35,697 nt of DNA from Actinomycetota bacterium (lineage in GTDB: Bacteria > Actinomycetota > Acidimicrobiia > Acidimicrobiales > WLNW01). The position numbers and the translations under genes are program-made. The notes under the pieces are model-generated. The model was not told where the DNA came from. It saw only the letters and a program-made list of their open reading frames with translations, and ran no database searches. Positions 22,254-30,920 of this stretch are shown here, in pieces. The DNA lies in contig WLNW01000012.1 in the NCBI GenBank assembly GCA_009699605.1, positions 1 through 35,697 on the forward strand. The letters run 5' to 3'. Within the stretch, counting starts at the first letter, position 1. The number at the start of each line of letters is the position of its first letter.

Positions 22254-24473
22254 GTGGACGACAACACGCAGCTAGTCGACGACGATCCGGCGAGCCTGGT
22301 CGCGACGGTGCTCGAAGAGGAAGCCAAGCGACAGGCTGAGCAAGCGGCGCGCTCGGCCGAGAAGGTCCTCCCCGACGACCTGCTTCCCGGGGTGGGCGCA
22401 GCGCAGATGTCGCTCGGCGAGGCGGCCCGGGGCGGCGGCTACTTCATGATGCTGCTGCTACCCCTCATCGCCATGGCCGAGGAGATGGACCGGCTGGCGA
22501 TCGCCGTACTCGCCCCCGACATCCAAAAGACCCTGAACATCAGCGACACCACGCTGATCGGCATCGCGAGCTTCGGCGGCATTGCGCTCGTGCTCGGAGC
22601 CGTACCGCTCGCCTGGCTGGCCGATCGCCTCTCGCGGGTGCGCATCGTCACCATCGCCACGCTCTTCGGGGCGTTCACCGTCTTGTTGAACGGCCTCGTC
22701 GTGAACCCGTTCCAGTTGTTCTGCGCCCGGGTGGCCGTGGGCAGTGCACAGTCCTACAAGACACCGGTACACAACTCCCTGCTCACCGACACCTATCCCA
22801 TTCAGGCGCGTGCCCGGGTGTTCGGGGTCGAAGGCCTCGCCCGGCCGGTCGGCCTGTTGATCGGCCCGTTCATCGCGGGCGGCGTCGCCGACATCGCGGG
22901 CGGCGACGAAGGGTGGCGCTGGGCTTTCGTGGTCTTCTCGCTGCCGCTGGCCCTACTGTCGATGTTGTCGCTTGCCCTCAAGGAGCCCAAGCGCGGTCGC
23001 CACGAGCAGGAGATGGTGCTCGGCAAAGAACTCGACCCGCCGCCCATCGGATCGCAGATTCCCGTGTCGATGTCGGCCGCGTACGCCCGCCTCAAGAAGA
23101 TCAAGACATTCTTCTACATATGTGTGGGCATTGGCACGCTCGGCTTCGCGCTGGTTGCGGTGCCGGTGCAGCTCAGCCTGCTACTCGAGAACGACTACGG
23201 CTATGACGCATTCAAGCGCGGCTGGATGCTCTCGCTCACGTGGCTCGCGTCGATCGTCGCGATCCCCTTCGCGGCCCGGGCGTACGACAAGGCGTTCCGA
23301 TCGAACCCCACGCGCATGGTGCGCATCGGCGGCGCGCTCATCGCCATGTACGGCGTGCTCATGTTGGTCGCGCTGCGATTCCACGATCCGCTGTGGATGA
23401 TCGCCGGCATCAGCCTGGCGAACGCCTGCACGAGTGCTGCGTTCGTGTGCGTCGGCCCCACTATCGGCGCCGTGGCTCCCTACCGCATGCGCGCCCAGGC
23501 GTTCGCGCTCGTGCCGGTGTTCATCTTCTTGATGGGCGGCTTCTTCGGCGGCCTCATCGCCGGTGCCATCTCCGACGCGAACGATGAACGAACGGCCCTC
23601 ACGGTGGTTGCACCACCCGCCGCGATCATCGGTGGCGCGCTGTTCGTCTACGGCTCCCGCTTCTTGAAGCGAGACATCTCGCTCGCCGTCGAGGAGCTGC
23701 TCGAGGAGCAGGACGAACTCAAGCGCATGAGCGCGAACCCCGACGACATCCCGCTGTTGCAGGTGCGCAACCTCGACTTCAGCTACGGGCCCGTCCAGGT
23801 GCTCTTCGATGTCGGCATGGAGCTCAAGCGGGGCGAGGTGCTGGCGCTACTCGGCACCAACGGTGCAGGAAAGTCAACGCTGCTTCGCGCCATATCGGGG
23901 CTGGGCATTCCCGACCGCGGCGTGGTTCGCCTGAGCGGCCGCACGCTCACCTACGTCGACGCCGAGGTTCGGTTCAAGCACGGCATCGTGCAGCTCCGCG
24001 GCGGTGCCGGCACGTTCCGCGAGCTCTCCATCCGCGACAACCTCCGCTCGGCCATGCTGGCCACCCGTAAGTCCGATACCGACAGGGACTCCCGCATCGA
24101 CGAGATCATGCAGCTGTTCCCCGCGCTCACCAACCGCCGCGACGAGCTCGCCGGTGATCTGTCGGGCGGACAACAGCAGATGCTCGCGTTGGCCATGGCG
24201 TTACTGCACGAACCCGAGGTGCTCCTCATCGACGAGCTGTCGCTCGGCCTGGCTCCGCTCGTGGTGCAGGAGCTGCTGGTCATCGTCGAACAGCTCAAGG
24301 CACGCGGGCAGTCGATGATCATCGTCGAACAGTCGGTCAACGTGGCGCTCGCATTCGCCGACCGCGCCGTCTTCATGGAGAAGGGTCGGGTGCGCTTCGA
24401 AGGCCCCGCCCGCGAGCTCGCAGAACGTGATGATCTCGTCCGAGCGGTGTTCCTCGGCGGAGAAGGAGGCTGA
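22254..24473 (+). CDS. MFS permease fused to a LivF-type ABC ATPase
   Basis: This 739-residue polypeptide joins two transporter classes. Residues 1-55 are an acidic cytoplasmic leader. About 60-475 form a 12-helix MFS domain, with LIAMAEEMDRLAIAVLAPDI in helix 1, a motif-A-like LADRLSRVRIV, and SAQSYKTPVHNSLLTDTYPI. After a charged linker (LEEQDELKRMS), about 500-739 is a LivF NBD with Walker A GTNGAGKST at 534-542, signature LSGGQQQM at about 636, and Walker B LLIDELSLGLAP at about 657-668 (DEL where DEP is usual). The start is a GTG with GGGGGA upstream. The stop is 3 bp before the LivH-LivM-LivG gene, so both are one operon. The LivF part should pair with the LivG domain; what the MFS part moves is unknown. 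No frame break occurs at the joint. Confidence 0.88.
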   Translation: MDDNTQLVDDDPASLVATVLEEEAKRQAEQAARSAEKVLPDDLLPGVGAAQMSLGEAARGGGYFMMLLLPLIAMAEEMDRLAIAVLAPDIQKTLNISDTTLIGIASFGGIALVLGAVPLAWLADRLSRVRIVTIATLFGAFTVLLNGLVVNPFQLFCARVAVGSAQSYKTPVHNSLLTDTYPIQARARVFGVEGLARPVGLLIGPFIAGGVADIAGGDEGWRWAFVVFSLPLALLSMLSLALKEPKRGRHEQEMVLGKELDPPPIGSQIPVSMSAAYARLKKIKTFFYICVGIGTLGFALVAVPVQLSLLLENDYGYDAFKRGWMLSLTWLASIVAIPFAARAYDKAFRSNPTRMVRIGGALIAMYGVLMLVALRFHDPLWMIAGISLANACTSAAFVCVGPTIGAVAPYRMRAQAFALVPVFIFLMGGFFGGLIAGAISDANDERTALTVVAPPAAIIGGALFVYGSRFLKRDISLAVEELLEEQDELKRMSANPDDIPLLQVRNLDFSYGPVQVLFDVGMELKRGEVLALLGTNGAGKSTLLRAISGLGIPDRGVVRLSGRTLTYVDAEVRFKHGIVQLRGGAGTFRELSIRDNLRSAMLATRKSDTDRDSRIDEIMQLFPALTNRRDELAGDLSGGQQQMLALAMALLHEPEVLLIDELSLGLAPLVVQELLVIVEQLKARGQSMIIVEQSVNVALAFADRAVFMEKGRVRFEGPARELAERDDLVRAVFLGGEGG

Positions 24474-24476
24474 CCG

Positions 24477-27335
24477 GTGTTCGCATTCGAGCTCACCATG
24501 CAGATGCCGTTCAACGGCATCGTGACCGGCCTCACCTACGCCGTGTTCGCCGCGGGCTTCGTGTTGATCTATCGGTCGACCGGAGTCCTCAACTTCGCCC
24601 AGGGCGAGATCGGCGCGTTCGGCGCGGCAATCCTCGCTCTGTTTGTCTCGAACTACTCCATTCCCTACTGGCTCGCGTTCGCGTTCGCGGTGACGCTATG
24701 TGCCCTGTCCGGTGCGGTGGTCGAGCTCACGGTGGTGCGCCGGCTCTTCAAGGCGCCCCGGCTCGTGTTGCTGATCGCCACATTGGGCGTGGCCCAGATG
24801 TTCACGCTCGGCAAGATCTACCTGCCCGATGTCACGAAGTCGGGCAACTATCCGCTGCCCTTCGCCGAGACGAGCCGCTGGAAGGTTGGGTCGGTCAGCA
24901 TCCTCGGACGCGACCTCATCGTGCTGCTCGTCGTGCCCGTGCTCGTCATCGCGCTCGGGCTGTTCCTCACCCGCACCCGCTTCGGCCTCGCAGTGCGCGC
25001 CTCGGCCTCAAACCCAGACACCGCCCGGGTGTTCGGCATCAGCGTCAAACGCACCTCCACCATCGTGTGGACGTTGGCCGCGGGGTTCGCGGGCGCCACG
25101 GGAATTATGCTCGCGCCGCTCCTCGGCACAACCGCTGCCAAGGCCGGCGCCGATTCACTCGGCCCACCGATGCTGCTGCGGGCGCTCGCAGTGTCGCTCC
25201 TGGCTCGCATGAGATCCTTGCCGGCCTGTCTCGCGGGTGGCATCGCCATCGGCATCGTCGAAGCCGTCGTGAGCGCCAACGTCGGCAACGCGAACCGCAG
25301 CCTGCCCGACGTCTACCTCTTCATCGGCGTGCTCGTGCTGGTGCTCGTGTTCAACCGTGACCGACGTGCCGCCGACGGCTGGTCGTTGTCGTCGCAGGTC
25401 AAACCGATCCCCGCACGACTCCAGCAGATGCGGCTCATCCGGATGCTCCCGGCCATCGGCTTCGTGCTGTTGTACGGCTTCCTCGCACTCATCCCGGTGG
25501 TGCTCAACAAGCCGTCCGACTTCTTCACCTGGACCGACATTCTGATACTGGCGATGGTCGCGCTCTCGTTGTCGATGCTCACCGGTTGGGCTGGGCAGCT
25601 CTCGCTCGGGCACTTCGCGTTCGTCGGCCTAGGCGCGCTCACACTCATTGCGGTGAAGGGCGGAAACGACATACCCGTGCCGTTCGATCTGTGGGACATG
25701 CACCTCACGGTCGGATGGCTGCCGGGTCTCGCCATTGCCACCACCGTCGGCATCGTCGCCGCGATCATCGTCGGCCTGCCCGCGTTGCGCGTGAAAGGAC
25801 TGTTCCTCGCGGTCACCACCCTTGCGTTCGCGGTGATGGCGCAGACCTGGCTGTTCCGCCAGAAGGTGTTCCTCAAGTCGGGCAGCAGTGCCCGAATCCG
25901 GCCGCAGAAGTTCTTCGGATGGACCTTCCCCAACGACCGCAAGCAGTACTACTACTTCTGCCTGATCATCCTCGCGTTGTTGTCGATCATGGTCGCACGC
26001 CTGCGCCGCACCGGCCTCGGCCGTTCGCTCATCGCGGTGCGCGAGAACGAGGACATGGCAGCCGCGTCGACGGTGTCGCCCACGCGCATCAAGCTCACCG
26101 CGTTCGGCATCGCGGGCGGCATCGCCGGACTCGCCGGCGCGCTCCACGCCACGTTGTTCACGAACGTCACGCCCGAGACGCAATACGACCCTGCGGCATC
26201 GATCCGCGTTGTCGCGACCACCATCATCGGCGGCCTCGGCACTGTCGCCGGCCCGGTGCTCGGCGCGCTCTGGACCCGCGGGCTGCCGGCGCGCTTTGAC
26301 AACACCGACGAAGTGAAGTTGTTGACGTCGGGCATCGGCCTGCTCATTTTGTTGCTGTACTTCCCGGGCGGCCTGATGCAGATCGTGTACTCGGTCCGCG
26401 ACGGCATGCTCGGCTTGGCCGACCGCCGCCTCGGCGAACGCGGGGTCGAGAATCCCGTGCCGGCGATCCAGAAGAAGGTGCCGGTGCGTCCGGCGCGCAA
26501 CATCACCGTCGCCGAGGGCACGCCCTGGGTGGCCACGCGAGGCATGCACGTGCGATTCGGCGGCAACCATGCGGTCAATGACGTGAGCATCCACGCGAAC
26601 CGCAACGAGCTCGTAGGGCTCATCGGCGCGAACGGGGCGGGCAAATCCACGTTGATGAACGCCATCAGTGGGTTCGTGCCATCCACGGGCGGCGTCGACG
26701 TGCTCGGCCGCGACGTGTCGAGCGTCGCCGCCTATCGCCGTCACCGCATGGGGCTCGGGCGCGGGTTCCAGTCGGCCAAGCTCTACCCCGACCTCACGGT
26801 GCGCGAGACGCTCATGGTGGCGCTCGAAGCACGCCAGCGAAGCCTGCTCATCCCCTCGCTCACCGCGCTGCCGCCGTCGATCCCCCACGAGCGCCGCAAA
26901 CGCTCCGATGCAACGGACATCATCGACTTCTTGGGCCTGTCGCGCTACGGCGACCAGTTCATCGCGAACTTGTCCACCGGCACGCGGCGCATCGTCGAGC
27001 TCGGGTGTCTGCTCGCGGTCGATGCGAAGGTCCTGCTGCTCGATGAGCCGACAGGTGGAGTCGCACAGAAGGAGACCGAGGCGTTCGGTCCCCTCATCCG
27101 ACGCATCCAGCGCGAGCTCGGGGCGGCGATGTTGGTCATCGAACACGACATGCCGCTGATCATGAGCATCAGCGATCGCGTGTATTGCCTCGAGGCCGGA
27201 TCCATCATCGCCGAAGGCACACCCAGCGAGGTGCGCAACAACCCGCTCGTCATCGCGTCGTACCTGGGCACCGACGAACGGGCCATCGAACGCTCGGGCA
27301 GTGGCTCGGTGGTCGGGGCCACGACAGCCGACTGA
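24477..27335 (+). CDS. LivH-LivM-LivG fusion: both permease domains and one ATPase of a branched-chain amino acid-type ABC importer
   Basis: This 952-residue chain contains three normally separate proteins. About 1-295 is LivH (GLTYAVFAAGFVLIYRSTG, then VLNFAQGEIG). About 315-640 is LivM (LSLSMLTGWAGQLSLGHFAF, LPALRVKGLFLAV, RTGLGRSLIAVRENE, IGGLGTVAGPVLGA). About 675-935 is LivG, with Walker A GANGAGKST at 718-726, Q-loop FQSAKLYPDLTVRET, signature LSTGTRR at about 831, Walker B LLLDEPTGG at about 850, and switch His in IEHD. The GTG start has AAGGAGG 8 bases upstream, overlapping the end of the previous gene. Together with the LivF domain of the upstream protein and the divergent binding lipoprotein, it completes an importer. 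Transport is inward by family knowledge. Confidence 0.92.
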   Translation: MFAFELTMQMPFNGIVTGLTYAVFAAGFVLIYRSTGVLNFAQGEIGAFGAAILALFVSNYSIPYWLAFAFAVTLCALSGAVVELTVVRRLFKAPRLVLLIATLGVAQMFTLGKIYLPDVTKSGNYPLPFAETSRWKVGSVSILGRDLIVLLVVPVLVIALGLFLTRTRFGLAVRASASNPDTARVFGISVKRTSTIVWTLAAGFAGATGIMLAPLLGTTAAKAGADSLGPPMLLRALAVSLLARMRSLPACLAGGIAIGIVEAVVSANVGNANRSLPDVYLFIGVLVLVLVFNRDRRAADGWSLSSQVKPIPARLQQMRLIRMLPAIGFVLLYGFLALIPVVLNKPSDFFTWTDILILAMVALSLSMLTGWAGQLSLGHFAFVGLGALTLIAVKGGNDIPVPFDLWDMHLTVGWLPGLAIATTVGIVAAIIVGLPALRVKGLFLAVTTLAFAVMAQTWLFRQKVFLKSGSSARIRPQKFFGWTFPNDRKQYYYFCLIILALLSIMVARLRRTGLGRSLIAVRENEDMAAASTVSPTRIKLTAFGIAGGIAGLAGALHATLFTNVTPETQYDPAASIRVVATTIIGGLGTVAGPVLGALWTRGLPARFDNTDEVKLLTSGIGLLILLLYFPGGLMQIVYSVRDGMLGLADRRLGERGVENPVPAIQKKVPVRPARNITVAEGTPWVATRGMHVRFGGNHAVNDVSIHANRNELVGLIGANGAGKSTLMNAISGFVPSTGGVDVLGRDVSSVAAYRRHRMGLGRGFQSAKLYPDLTVRETLMVALEARQRSLLIPSLTALPPSIPHERRKRSDATDIIDFLGLSRYGDQFIANLSTGTRRIVELGCLLAVDAKVLLLDEPTGGVAQKETEAFGPLIRRIQRELGAAMLVIEHDMPLIMSISDRVYCLEAGSIIAEGTPSEVRNNPLVIASYLGTDERAIERSGSGSVVGATTAD

Positions 27336-27342
27336 GCACGCA

Positions 27343-27359
27343 GCGGCCCGGAGAGCCGC
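27343..27359. terminator. Weak hairpin between convergent LivHMG and RDD genes
   Basis: GCGGC (27343-27347) pairs with GCCGC (27355-27359) around a 7-base loop in the 26-bp gap between the two stop codons. The stem is only 5 bp and there is no T-run, so its function is doubtful. Confidence 0.3.
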
Positions 27360-27361
27360 CT

Positions 27362-27940
27362 CTACCTCGTCTTCACCACGAGCGTGCCCGCCGCACGGTC
27401 ACCAACGGTGCGGTGCTGCTCGTCGGTGAAGAGGAACACCAGTGACACGATGAACACGATGGCCCCGATGCACGGAATGGCGGTGACGACCCAACGGATC
27501 AACGCCGGGCCCCAACCTGGAGGGCACACACCGGCGGTGGTGGTGACACCGATACCCATGATCATCTTGCCCGGCGTGGCCCCCTTCAACGCGGTGAACC
27601 CGCCCTCGTACAACAGGGCCGCACCGATGAACAGGAGCTGCAGTCCGAACTGGTTGCCTCCGACCCCCACGATCACCGCTATGATGAGGGCGGCGGACAA
27701 GATGGCGCCGTCGAGTAGCCGGGCGAGGATGCGGATGCCCGGACCGGCGAGCGGCCGACCGGAGGAAATGTCGCCGTACGCGAGGCCTGGCGTGCTGCCC
27801 GGCATGTATCCAGGCGCGCCCGCAGCGGCCACCGGTTGCGGACCACCGACCCATTGCGCGCCATCCCAGTAGCGATGTGTACCCGGGGGATCGCCTTGGG
27901 CGTAGTACCAACCAGACTGCTGGCCAGAACCTGTGCTCAT
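27362..27940 (-). CDS. DUF2510 / RDD family membrane protein
   Basis: This 192-residue protein has an N-terminal DUF2510 motif (SGWYYAQGDPPGTHRYWDG, then AQW, residues 9-30), a Pro/Gly/Ala-rich linker, and an RDD domain. The RDD domain has three to four membrane helices: ARLLDGAILSAALIIAVIVG, a second helix near LQLLFIGAALLYEGGF, and a third near VTAIPCIGAIVFIVSLVFLF. GATPGKMIMGIGV and HRTVGDRAAGTLVV are RDD hallmarks. Function is unknown; some RDD proteins have been linked to ion transport. The ATG at 27940 has GGAAGGAG 7 bases upstream, which rules out the longer open frame to 28066. It is convergent with the transporter and divergent from the SDR gene. Confidence 0.85.
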   Translation of the reverse strand: MSTGSGQQSGWYYAQGDPPGTHRYWDGAQWVGGPQPVAAAGAPGYMPGSTPGLAYGDISSGRPLAGPGIRILARLLDGAILSAALIIAVIVGVGGNQFGLQLLFIGAALLYEGGFTALKGATPGKMIMGIGVTTTAGVCPPGWGPALIRWVVTAIPCIGAIVFIVSLVFLFTDEQHRTVGDRAAGTLVVKTR

Positions 27941-28077
27941 CAGCTGCTCCTTCCGAACGGAAGCCGCACGATAGTCCCAGGGGCATCGGCCGTCGGCGAC
28001 GCCGGGTGGGCGCATGTGCGGCGACGCGCCCGCCTCTAGTGTCGAACCACCCGAAAGCAATCCCAAGGGAGCCCCTC
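27941..28077. promoter_or_regulatory. Divergent promoter region between the RDD and SDR genes
   Basis: On the minus strand TATCGT (27973-27968) is a -10 candidate for the RDD gene, with GGAAGGAG following. On the plus strand TAGTGT (28037-28042) is a -10 candidate for the SDR gene, with AAGGGAG at 28065-28071, six bases before its GTG. Both genes therefore have normal leaders, unlike the leaderless pairs elsewhere. Confidence 0.45.
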
Positions 28078-29010
28078 GTGAGCAAGTTGTGTGAAGGACG
28101 AATCGCCGTGATCACCGGTGCCGGCCGAGGCATCGGACGCGAGCATGCGCTGATGCTGGCCGAGCACGGCGCAAAGATCGTCGTCAACGATCTCGGCGCG
28201 AGCACCGACGGCGTGGGCACTGACGCCGGCCCCGCCCACGAGGTCGCAGAGCTCATCCGTGGGATGGGCGGCGAAGCGGTGGTGAACGGCAACGACATCA
28301 GCGACATGGACGGCGCGAAGCAGCTCATCGATCAAGCAATCGACACCTTCGGAGGTCTCGACATCGTGATCAACAACGCGGGCATCCTCCGCGACCGCAT
28401 GGTCTTCTCGATGAGCGAAGTCGACTGGGACGCCATCATGAAAGTGCACCTCAAGGGCACGTTCGCCACGTCGCACTACGCGTCGAGCTACTGGCGTGAG
28501 CAAACCAAAGCCGGCAAACCCGTCGATGCCCGCATCATCAACACCGCGTCACCGTCAGGCATCTACGGCAACGTCGGCCAGACCAACTACGGCGCGGCCA
28601 AGGCCGGCATCGCGGCCTTCACGGTGATCGCCGCAATGGAGCTCGTGCGCTACGGCGTCACGGTCAACTGCATCGCACCCGGAGCGCTCACGCGACTCAC
28701 CTCGGGGCTCATGGGCGCAGCCCAAGAAGACGAGTCGATACGCGAAGCGATGTCGCCGCGCTGGATCGCACTCATCGCGACGTGGTTGTCGAGCGCCGAG
28801 GCGAAGAACGTCACCGGTCGCGTGTTCGATGTGCGCGGCAACTCGCTGGCCATTGCCGAAGGATGGGTGCGCGGCCCCGAAGCTACCCAACCGGACGACC
28901 CCACGAAGCTCGGCTCGATCGTGGCCGATCTCATGGGCCGCGCCCGCCTGAACTCCGATATGAACGGTGCACCCGCCGAAGGCTCCGGCCGCCCCAGCCA
29001 CACCATCTAG
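28078..29010 (+). CDS. SDR family oxidoreductase (3-hydroxyacyl-CoA/hydroxysteroid dehydrogenase-like)
   Basis: This 310-residue NAD(P)-dependent dehydrogenase has the nucleotide motif TGAGRGIG at 13-20, NDLG after strand 2, and NNAG at 99-102. The catalytic Ser is in NTASPSG (158 or 160), and Tyr171 and Lys175 are in NYGAAKAG. The VVNDLGAS pattern and the extended C-terminus (about 50 residues past the core, with MNGAPAEGSGRP) resemble the peroxisomal MFE-2-type 3-hydroxyacyl-CoA dehydrogenase domain and mycobacterial relatives, so oxidation of a 3-hydroxyacyl-CoA is the likely role. The GTG at 28078 with AAGGGAG six bases upstream is the start; the longer frame from 27877 is not supported. 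It fits the acyl-CoA catabolic genes that follow. Confidence 0.85.
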   Translation: MSKLCEGRIAVITGAGRGIGREHALMLAEHGAKIVVNDLGASTDGVGTDAGPAHEVAELIRGMGGEAVVNGNDISDMDGAKQLIDQAIDTFGGLDIVINNAGILRDRMVFSMSEVDWDAIMKVHLKGTFATSHYASSYWREQTKAGKPVDARIINTASPSGIYGNVGQTNYGAAKAGIAAFTVIAAMELVRYGVTVNCIAPGALTRLTSGLMGAAQEDESIREAMSPRWIALIATWLSSAEAKNVTGRVFDVRGNSLAIAEGWVRGPEATQPDDPTKLGSIVADLMGRARLNSDMNGAPAEGSGRPSHTI

Positions 29011-29060
29011 TGCTGTACCTGGCCAACTCGAGGGTCGGCCAACGAGCTGGTTCGAGCGGG

Positions 29061-29849
29061 TCAGCGGCCTTCGAAAGTGGGGGTGCGCTTTTCGCGAAAG
29101 GCGAGGATCGCGTTCTGCATGTCGCTCGTGCCGCCGTTGACCGCTTGGGCCATAGCTTCGTGCTCGACCGCCTCGGCGAGCGTGACGTCCTTCGCCTCGT
29201 TGAGGAGCCGCTTGGTCAGGCCGAGCGCGATCGGTGGGCCCGCCGCGAGGCGGGCGGCGATGTCGTCGACGAATGCGTCGAGGTCGTCATGAGCCACGAC
29301 GCGGTTGACCAGACCGAGGCGGTCGGCTTCGTGCGCATCAATCATGTCCGCGAGCAGCGCGAGCTCCTTCGCCTTGTGGATGCCCACGAGGCGCGGCAAC
29401 AACCACGAGCCGCCGAAGTCGATCGACAACCCGCGCTTGGCGAAGATCTCGGAGAACCGAGCGCGGTCGCTGGCATAGATCAGGTCGCATCCGAGCGCCA
29501 GGTTCATCCCCGCACCGATCGCGTCACCGTTGACCTTGGCGATCACCGGTTGCTGCAGCTGTGCGAGCGCCAACACCGTCTCGCCGATGTTGCGCATGTG
29601 GTGCAACACGTGGAGACGCTCGACGCTGTCGGCAGAGCCCGAGAGGTCGGCTCCGGAGCAGAACGCGTCGCCCGCGCCCGTGACGACGACCACCCGATCC
29701 TGCGGGCGCTCGGTGATCGATCGGAAAACTTCGCGAAGTTCGCGGAACATCACCGCGTGGATCGCATTCTTGCGCCGAGGGTTGTCGAGGGTGATCGTGA
29801 CGACGCCGCGGTCGTCGCGCTCGACTAGCAAAGATTCGTAGGACGACAC
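29061..29849 (-). CDS. Enoyl-CoA hydratase/isomerase family protein, PaaG-like
   Basis: This 262-residue crotonase-fold enzyme has oxyanion-hole segments CSGADL (64-69) and GDAIGAGMN (108-116). At the active site it has SIDFGGSWLLPRLVG with Asp144, the pattern of PaaG-type delta3,delta2-enoyl-CoA isomerases; the two Glu residues of classical hydratases are not both present. It therefore probably shifts a double bond in an unsaturated acyl-CoA rather than hydrating it. It is the second gene of a BKACE-crotonase unit: the upstream BKACE stop is 2 bases before this ATG. Hydratase activity remains possible. Confidence 0.85.
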   Translation of the reverse strand: MSSYESLLVERDDRGVVTITLDNPRRKNAIHAVMFRELREVFRSITERPQDRVVVVTGAGDAFCSGADLSGSADSVERLHVLHHMRNIGETVLALAQLQQPVIAKVNGDAIGAGMNLALGCDLIYASDRARFSEIFAKRGLSIDFGGSWLLPRLVGIHKAKELALLADMIDAHEADRLGLVNRVVAHDDLDAFVDDIAARLAAGPPIALGLTKRLLNEAKDVTLAEAVEHEAMAQAVNGGTSDMQNAILAFREKRTPTFEGR

Positions 29850-29851
29850 GT

Positions 29852-30751
29852 TCAGCCTTTCGTAGCCATGCCGAGGATCTCACGGGCCTGACGAGGCGTG
29901 GCCACCGGACGACCGACGGTTTCGCACAGCGCCACGGCCTCGCGCATCAACTCGACGTTCGATGGTTGCCGATCGCCGAAGTGGTCTTCGAGCCCGACCC
30001 GGAGATGTCCACCACGCTCGAGCGTGGCGCGGGCGACGGGTGTGGCGAGCAGGTCGCCCCCGGGCACTGCGCTGAACCACGGGAGCGGGCAGCCCTCGAG
30101 ATCCATCATCTCGAGGTAGGCGTCGAGCGCGGTGACGGTGGGCGGCAAGCCGAAGCTCACACCGCGACCGCGCGCCATGTAGCCGTTGTCGCCCCCGAAA
30201 TAGAACTTGACGAATGACCCCGGCGTGAGGCGACCGAGTCGCCAGTACGCGAACACGTTGCGCAGAAAACCCGGCTCGAATATGGCGAAATGCATCGCAA
30301 ACGAATTGCGGTGCGCCTGCTCGATGGCCCAGTTCATCTCGTCGTAGGTGTTGATATAGGCGAAGCCCTGCGGTGTGCCGTCGGGTTCGGCCCAACCGAG
30401 GTTGATCGAACCCGGATCGATGAACCCGATGTCGAGCAGGCCACGGGCGCCGAGTGCATCGAGATGGCCGAGCTTGCCGTCGATCCCGGGCCCCGAGGCG
30501 ATCGTGGGCATCGGCAGCAGGTTCGGATCGATCTCGAGCCACGCGTCGAAGCAACGTGCGTACCCCTCGACCGTGTCGTCGAGCGGCAGCCCATGCTGCA
30601 CGAGATGGGTGTGCACGACGGTGGCCCCGAGTTCGATACAGGCCCGGCCCTGCTCGATGATCTCGTCGATCGACGTGGGAACGGTGCCGTTGCGCTGCGG
30701 CGAGGTCGCGCCGTTGAGTGCGACCTCGATGATCACCGGTGTCGTCGACAT
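29852..30751 (-). CDS. BKACE family beta-keto acid cleavage enzyme (DUF849)
   Basis: This 299-residue TIM-barrel zinc enzyme of the BKACE/Kce family condenses a beta-keto acid with acetyl-CoA and splits it into acetoacetate and a new acyl-CoA. The family zinc site fits His47 and His49 in VVHTHLV and Glu255 in VGLEDHF. IIEVALNGA at the N-terminus and PGGDLLATPVA near 225 are family-typical. The beta-keto acid used varies between subfamilies and cannot be named here. It starts at the ATG at 30751 with AGGGGGA just upstream. It heads a two-gene unit with the PaaG-like protein and is divergent from the acyl-CoA dehydrogenase pair. The combination suggests degradation of a carboxylated chain through a 3-oxo acid. 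Confidence 0.85.
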   Translation of the reverse strand: MSTTPVIIEVALNGATSPQRNGTVPTSIDEIIEQGRACIELGATVVHTHLVQHGLPLDDTVEGYARCFDAWLEIDPNLLPMPTIASGPGIDGKLGHLDALGARGLLDIGFIDPGSINLGWAEPDGTPQGFAYINTYDEMNWAIEQAHRNSFAMHFAIFEPGFLRNVFAYWRLGRLTPGSFVKFYFGGDNGYMARGRGVSFGLPPTVTALDAYLEMMDLEGCPLPWFSAVPGGDLLATPVARATLERGGHLRVGLEDHFGDRQPSNVELMREAVALCETVGRPVATPRQAREILGMATKG

Positions 30752-30920
30752 TGTCCCCCTACGGGTACGGCGCCCTCAGCCGTACAGTCGGAGCGTAGGC
30801 GCCGTGAGCCGGGCACTGCGGCGTACAGGATGACCCGTCATAGCGATTCCGTTCTACCGCTTCGCCACAGTGGCCAAGTGCCCCGTAACCTCCCAGCAGA
30901 CCGACGCGGGAGAGCGACGC
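30752..30920. promoter_or_regulatory. Divergent control region of the BKACE and acyl-CoA dehydrogenase operons, with inverted repeat
   Basis: GTACGGC (30765-30771) and GCCGTAC (30779-30785) form a perfect 7-bp inverted repeat with a 7-base spacer, 13 bases from the BKACE ATG. A further GCGTACAGG lies near 30820. TACAGT at 30783-30788 is a plus-strand -10 candidate. The repeat could be a regulator site serving both directions, or a hairpin in the BKACE leader. Confidence 0.4.

Noticed and set aside
25629-27146. 505-codon minus-strand frame opposite the LivM-LivG part
   Set aside because: Low-complexity Asp/Arg/Gln-rich shadow; the plus strand encodes clear LivM and LivG motifs.
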